Assembly: GCA_946403735.1 (NCBI GenBank)
Contig: CAMJAZ010000142.1
Coordinates: forward strand, 1-5,617
Direction: 5' to 3'
Length of the DNA stretch: 5,617 nt
DNA from: an uncultured Selenomonadales bacterium
Lineage (GTDB): Bacteria > Bacillota > Negativicutes > Selenomonadales > Selenomonadaceae
A model generated the notes under the pieces. It did not search any database. It saw nothing but the letters and a program-made list of their open reading frames with translations, and was not told where the DNA came from. A program made the translations under genes and the position numbers. Positions within the stretch are counted from its first letter, which is position 1; each line of letters opens with the position of its first letter. Positions 2,976 through 5,617 of this stretch are shown in pieces.

Positions 2976-5617
2976 ATGAAGTTGAAACAGAAAACGTGCA
3001 GATTAAAAAGCCGCAATGAGTTTATGGCTTGGGCTAGGAAAGTTAAAGCTAGCGCCGATTATAAAAATGCTAATGAAGTTTTGATTAAGGTTATGACTTC
3101 GCAGTTTTTAGATTCGGAATCAAAAAAAATGTACCGCGAAGTTAAAGCAACTTTTCCTAAAGCAAAAATTATCGGCTCGTCCATGACAAACTTTAAAGCT
3201 CGGCAGGAAAATCCAAATGGTGAACGCGGCTGGGTGTCGACGGAAGAAGATTTATCGGAAACTTACGCCGTGATGAGTTTGTTTTACTTTGATTCGGCAA
3301 AAGTCACGATTATCGATTTTGACGCTACCGAATTTAATAGCGTCGTTGAAATGGCTACAGATTTAAGTGACCGCTTGAAAAAAATTCCGAACATTAAAGG
3401 CGTTGAAATTTATTGCGCGGACGGACAAACTTTTTTATCAGACGGTTTAGCGTTGATTGCAAAAAAATTTAAAGACGTGCCATTTTTCGGAATTTTGGCT
3501 GGCAAGGCACATGGTAACGAAGATATTACCTGCGCAAGTCACAACATACTGAAACAGATTCAAGGCAAACTTTTAACGCAATTTGTTTTGGGCAACGAAT
3601 ATCATCATAGCGGCGCCGTTATGGCAGTTTACAGCGGAGAAGATTTACACATTCACACAAATTATACTCTCGGCTGGAAACCTATAGGCAAAGAAATGAC
3701 TGTCACGGAAACGCTGGGCATGACTGGCTTGGCGAAAATTGAAAATATTCCCGCCGTTGACATCTACAAAAAATGTTTAAACATTGTCCCCAATGAATAT
3801 TTAATGTTCAACGTCTTTGAGTTCCCGCTCCTACTCAATCGCGGCGGAATTGACCTTGCACGTGTCGCCGTCATTTACGACGAAATGGGCAGACTTTATT
3901 TCGGTTCAGATATTCGGCAAGGTGAAAAAGTTCGTCTAAGCTACGGTAACCCGCACGATTTGTTGAAAGAAACTGAAAAAGCTGGACGCGATATGAAAGT
4001 TTTCGATCCACAAGCTATCAACCTTTACATTTGCGGCGGTCGTACAATTTTTTTAGGTAAAGAATTTCATTCGGAAGTTGAGATTTTCAAAAAAATTCAG
4101 CAGGAAACTTTATATTGTTTTGGTAACGGCGAAATTTACAGGTACGATGGCAAAGGCGGACTTGCTGGCTCTGCTTTAATTTCTGTAGGTTTTCGTGAAG
4201 GACCTGCGCGGAATTTTTCTGTTTACGACGCACCAAAACTACAAGAAACTTTTGACGGCATTGTACCTTTGGCTAAACGTCTTGCCGCATTTTTGGAAGT
4301 AACGACGGACGAACTTAAAAAGAAAAATTCTGCCTTGAAAGATGCTGTTGTTGAGGCTAAGGCGGCAAATAAATCTAAGTCACAATTCCTTTCCAATATG
4401 AGCCATGAAATTCGTACGCCGATTAACGCAATTTTGGGTATGAACGAAATGATTTTGCGCGAATCTGAAGACGAAACAATTTTAGAGTACGCGGAAAATA
4501 TTCGTAGCGCTGGAAATTCACTGCTCGGCATTGTCAACGATATTTTGGACTTCAGCAAGATTGAGGCGGGCAAAATGGAAATTATCCCCGTCGAATACGC
4601 GCTTAGTTCCCTGCTGAATGATCTAGTTAATATGGTACAGAAACGCGCAGAGGCTAAAGATTTATCCTTCCAAATTGAAGCGGATGAAAATTTACCGAGT
4701 GAACTTTTTGGCGACGAAATTAGAATCAAGCAAGTTGTCACGAACATTTTAACAAACGCCGTTAAATACACAGAAAAAGGCGGCGTTACTCTTACTGTAA
4801 CTTTCAAAAATATTTCTGACGAAGAAATTTTGTTATGCGTGAAAGTTAAAGATACTGGCATCGGTATTAAGCCAGAAGATTTGAAAAAACTTTTCAGCGC
4901 CTTTGAACGAATTGAGGAAAAACGCAACCGCACTATTGAAGGCACGGGCTTAGGTATGAACATTACGCAACGTTTGCTTGAAATGATGGGGACTTCCTTG
5001 CAAGTTGCCAGCGTTTACGGTGAAGGCTCGGAATTTTCTTTTGAACTTAAGCAGAAAGTTGTTAATCGTCACCCAATCGGCAATTTTGCTGAAACTTACC
5101 GTCATTCACTTGCGCAACATAAAAAGTACAACGAAAAATTTACCGCGCCTGACGCAAATATTTTAATCGTCGATGATACAGTTATGAACTTAACCGTTGT
5201 CAAAGGTTTGCTTAAGCAGACGAAAATTAAAATTGATACGGCGGAGAGCGGCTATGAATGCTTAAAGCGCGTCGTGGAGAAAAAGTACGATATAATTTTC
5301 CTTGATCACCGTATGCCAGGCATTGACGGCATTGAAACGCTGAATCAGATGAAAACGCTTGAAGGTAATTTGAACTTTGAAACTCCTGTTATTTCGCTGA
5401 CTGCAAATGCGATTAGCGGCGCTCGGCAAACTTACCTTGACGCAGGTTTTCAAGATTATTTAACAAAGCCGATTGATAGTTCCAAGCTTGAAGATATGCT
5501 GATAAATTATTTACCTGATGATAAAATTAATCACAAGGTAAATAACGTTGATGATGACGATAGCGAAGAAGAAAAAATTCCCGCGTGGCTCAATGACGTT
5601 GCGGGGATTGACGTTAA
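2976..5617 (+). CDS. FIST-domain hybrid sensor histidine kinase with receiver and probable HPt (3' end outside window)
   Basis: The frame is open from ATG 2976 to the window end (880 full codons, no stop). Residues 35-205 match a FIST N domain (VLIKVMTSQF; FPKAKIIGSSM) and about 208-412 its C domain (LGWKPIGKEMTVTE with Gly233-Trp234; LISVGFREGPA). FIST is a sensory domain thought to bind small molecules such as amino acids. A probable coiled coil (about 435-470) leads to the HisKA H-box SHEIRTPINAILGMNEM with phospho-acceptor His477. The ATPase domain shows NILTNAVKYTE (Asn594), DTGIGI (Asp626) and GTGLGM (656-661). The receiver has Asp733/Asp734, phospho-acceptor Asp777 in FLDHRMPGIDG, Thr809 and Lys831 (LTKPID). 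After an acidic linker, IPAWLNDVAGIDV (868-880) resembles the start of an HPt domain. All catalytic residues are intact. No signal peptide or membrane segment is seen, so it is probably cytoplasmic. Its output partner is unknown. ATG 3024 is an alternative start (16 residues shorter). Confidence 0.92.
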   Translation, partial: MKLKQKTCRLKSRNEFMAWARKVKASADYKNANEVLIKVMTSQFLDSESKKMYREVKATFPKAKIIGSSMTNFKARQENPNGERGWVSTEEDLSETYAVMSLFYFDSAKVTIIDFDATEFNSVVEMATDLSDRLKKIPNIKGVEIYCADGQTFLSDGLALIAKKFKDVPFFGILAGKAHGNEDITCASHNILKQIQGKLLTQFVLGNEYHHSGAVMAVYSGEDLHIHTNYTLGWKPIGKEMTVTETLGMTGLAKIENIPAVDIYKKCLNIVPNEYLMFNVFEFPLLLNRGGIDLARVAVIYDEMGRLYFGSDIRQGEKVRLSYGNPHDLLKETEKAGRDMKVFDPQAINLYICGGRTIFLGKEFHSEVEIFKKIQQETLYCFGNGEIYRYDGKGGLAGSALISVGFREGPARNFSVYDAPKLQETFDGIVPLAKRLAAFLEVTTDELKKKNSALKDAVVEAKAANKSKSQFLSNMSHEIRTPINAILGMNEMILRESEDETILEYAENIRSAGNSLLGIVNDILDFSKIEAGKMEIIPVEYALSSLLNDLVNMVQKRAEAKDLSFQIEADENLPSELFGDEIRIKQVVTNILTNAVKYTEKGGVTLTVTFKNISDEEILLCVKVKDTGIGIKPEDLKKLFSAFERIEEKRNRTIEGTGLGMNITQRLLEMMGTSLQVASVYGEGSEFSFELKQKVVNRHPIGNFAETYRHSLAQHKKYNEKFTAPDANILIVDDTVMNLTVVKGLLKQTKIKIDTAESGYECLKRVVEKKYDIIFLDHRMPGIDGIETLNQMKTLEGNLNFETPVISLTANAISGARQTYLDAGFQDYLTKPIDSSKLEDMLINYLPDDKINHKVNNVDDDDSEEEKIPAWLNDVAGIDV

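Noticed and set aside
2768..3016. 82-codon minus-strand open frame across the intergenic repeats
   Set aside because: Its sequence is a direct translation of the hairpins and of the 15-bp tandem array (repeated NFSNK), and it overlaps the kinase start.
4223..4963. 246-codon open frame on the minus strand inside the kinase gene
   Set aside because: It is antisense to the HisKA/ATPase coding region, whose + strand motifs are unmistakable. The product is rich in Ser, Lys, Phe and Ile with no recognisable domain.

Overview
The window is a moderately AT-rich bacterial segment in which every supportable gene lies on the + strand. It holds the 3' end of a dTDP-glucose 4,6-dehydratase gene (rfbB), a hicA-hicB toxin-antitoxin pair, serC, cobS, a 202-bp intergenic region full of repeats and hairpins, and the 5' part of a large sensor kinase gene that runs off the right edge. 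Strong GGAGG-type ribosome binding sites, a TTG start for serC, and the style of the RfbB, SerC and FIST-kinase sequences suggest a Bacillota bacterium. Negativicutes (Selenomonas-like) is my best guess, but this rests on sequence style and not on a search.

Region 1 (1-2773) looks like one transcription unit. The gaps between genes are 4 bp (rfbB/hicA), 22 bp (hicA/hicB), 15 bp (hicB/serC with the TTG start) and 1 bp (serC/cobS). The products are functionally mixed: nucleotide-sugar synthesis for cell-surface polysaccharide, an mRNA-interferase toxin with its antitoxin, serine/pyridoxal phosphate biosynthesis, and the lower-ligand joining step of cobalamin synthesis. The HicB protein keeps the toxin-binding N-terminal fold but ends where a C-terminal DNA-binding domain would normally begin.

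Region 2 (2774-2975) separates the two units. It holds, in order, a perfect 8-bp GC-rich hairpin, a longer GC-rich hairpin with a T-rich tail (the best terminator candidate for the upstream operon), a perfect 14-bp inverted repeat of mostly pyrimidine/purine character, and three tandem copies of a 15-bp AT-rich unit ending just before the next ribosome binding site. The cluster resembles a dispersed intergenic repeat more than a single terminator.

Region 3 (2976-5617, incomplete) encodes at least 880 residues of a soluble hybrid histidine kinase: FIST sensory domain, coiled-coil linker, HisKA/HATPase core, receiver domain, acidic linker and what looks like the first residues of an HPt domain at the window edge. 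No membrane segment is visible, so it probably senses a cytoplasmic small molecule. Nothing here is convincingly a wholly new system. The points most worth a second look are the shortened HicB within a housekeeping operon, the hairpin/repeat cluster, and the FIST phosphorelay kinase with its ambiguous start.
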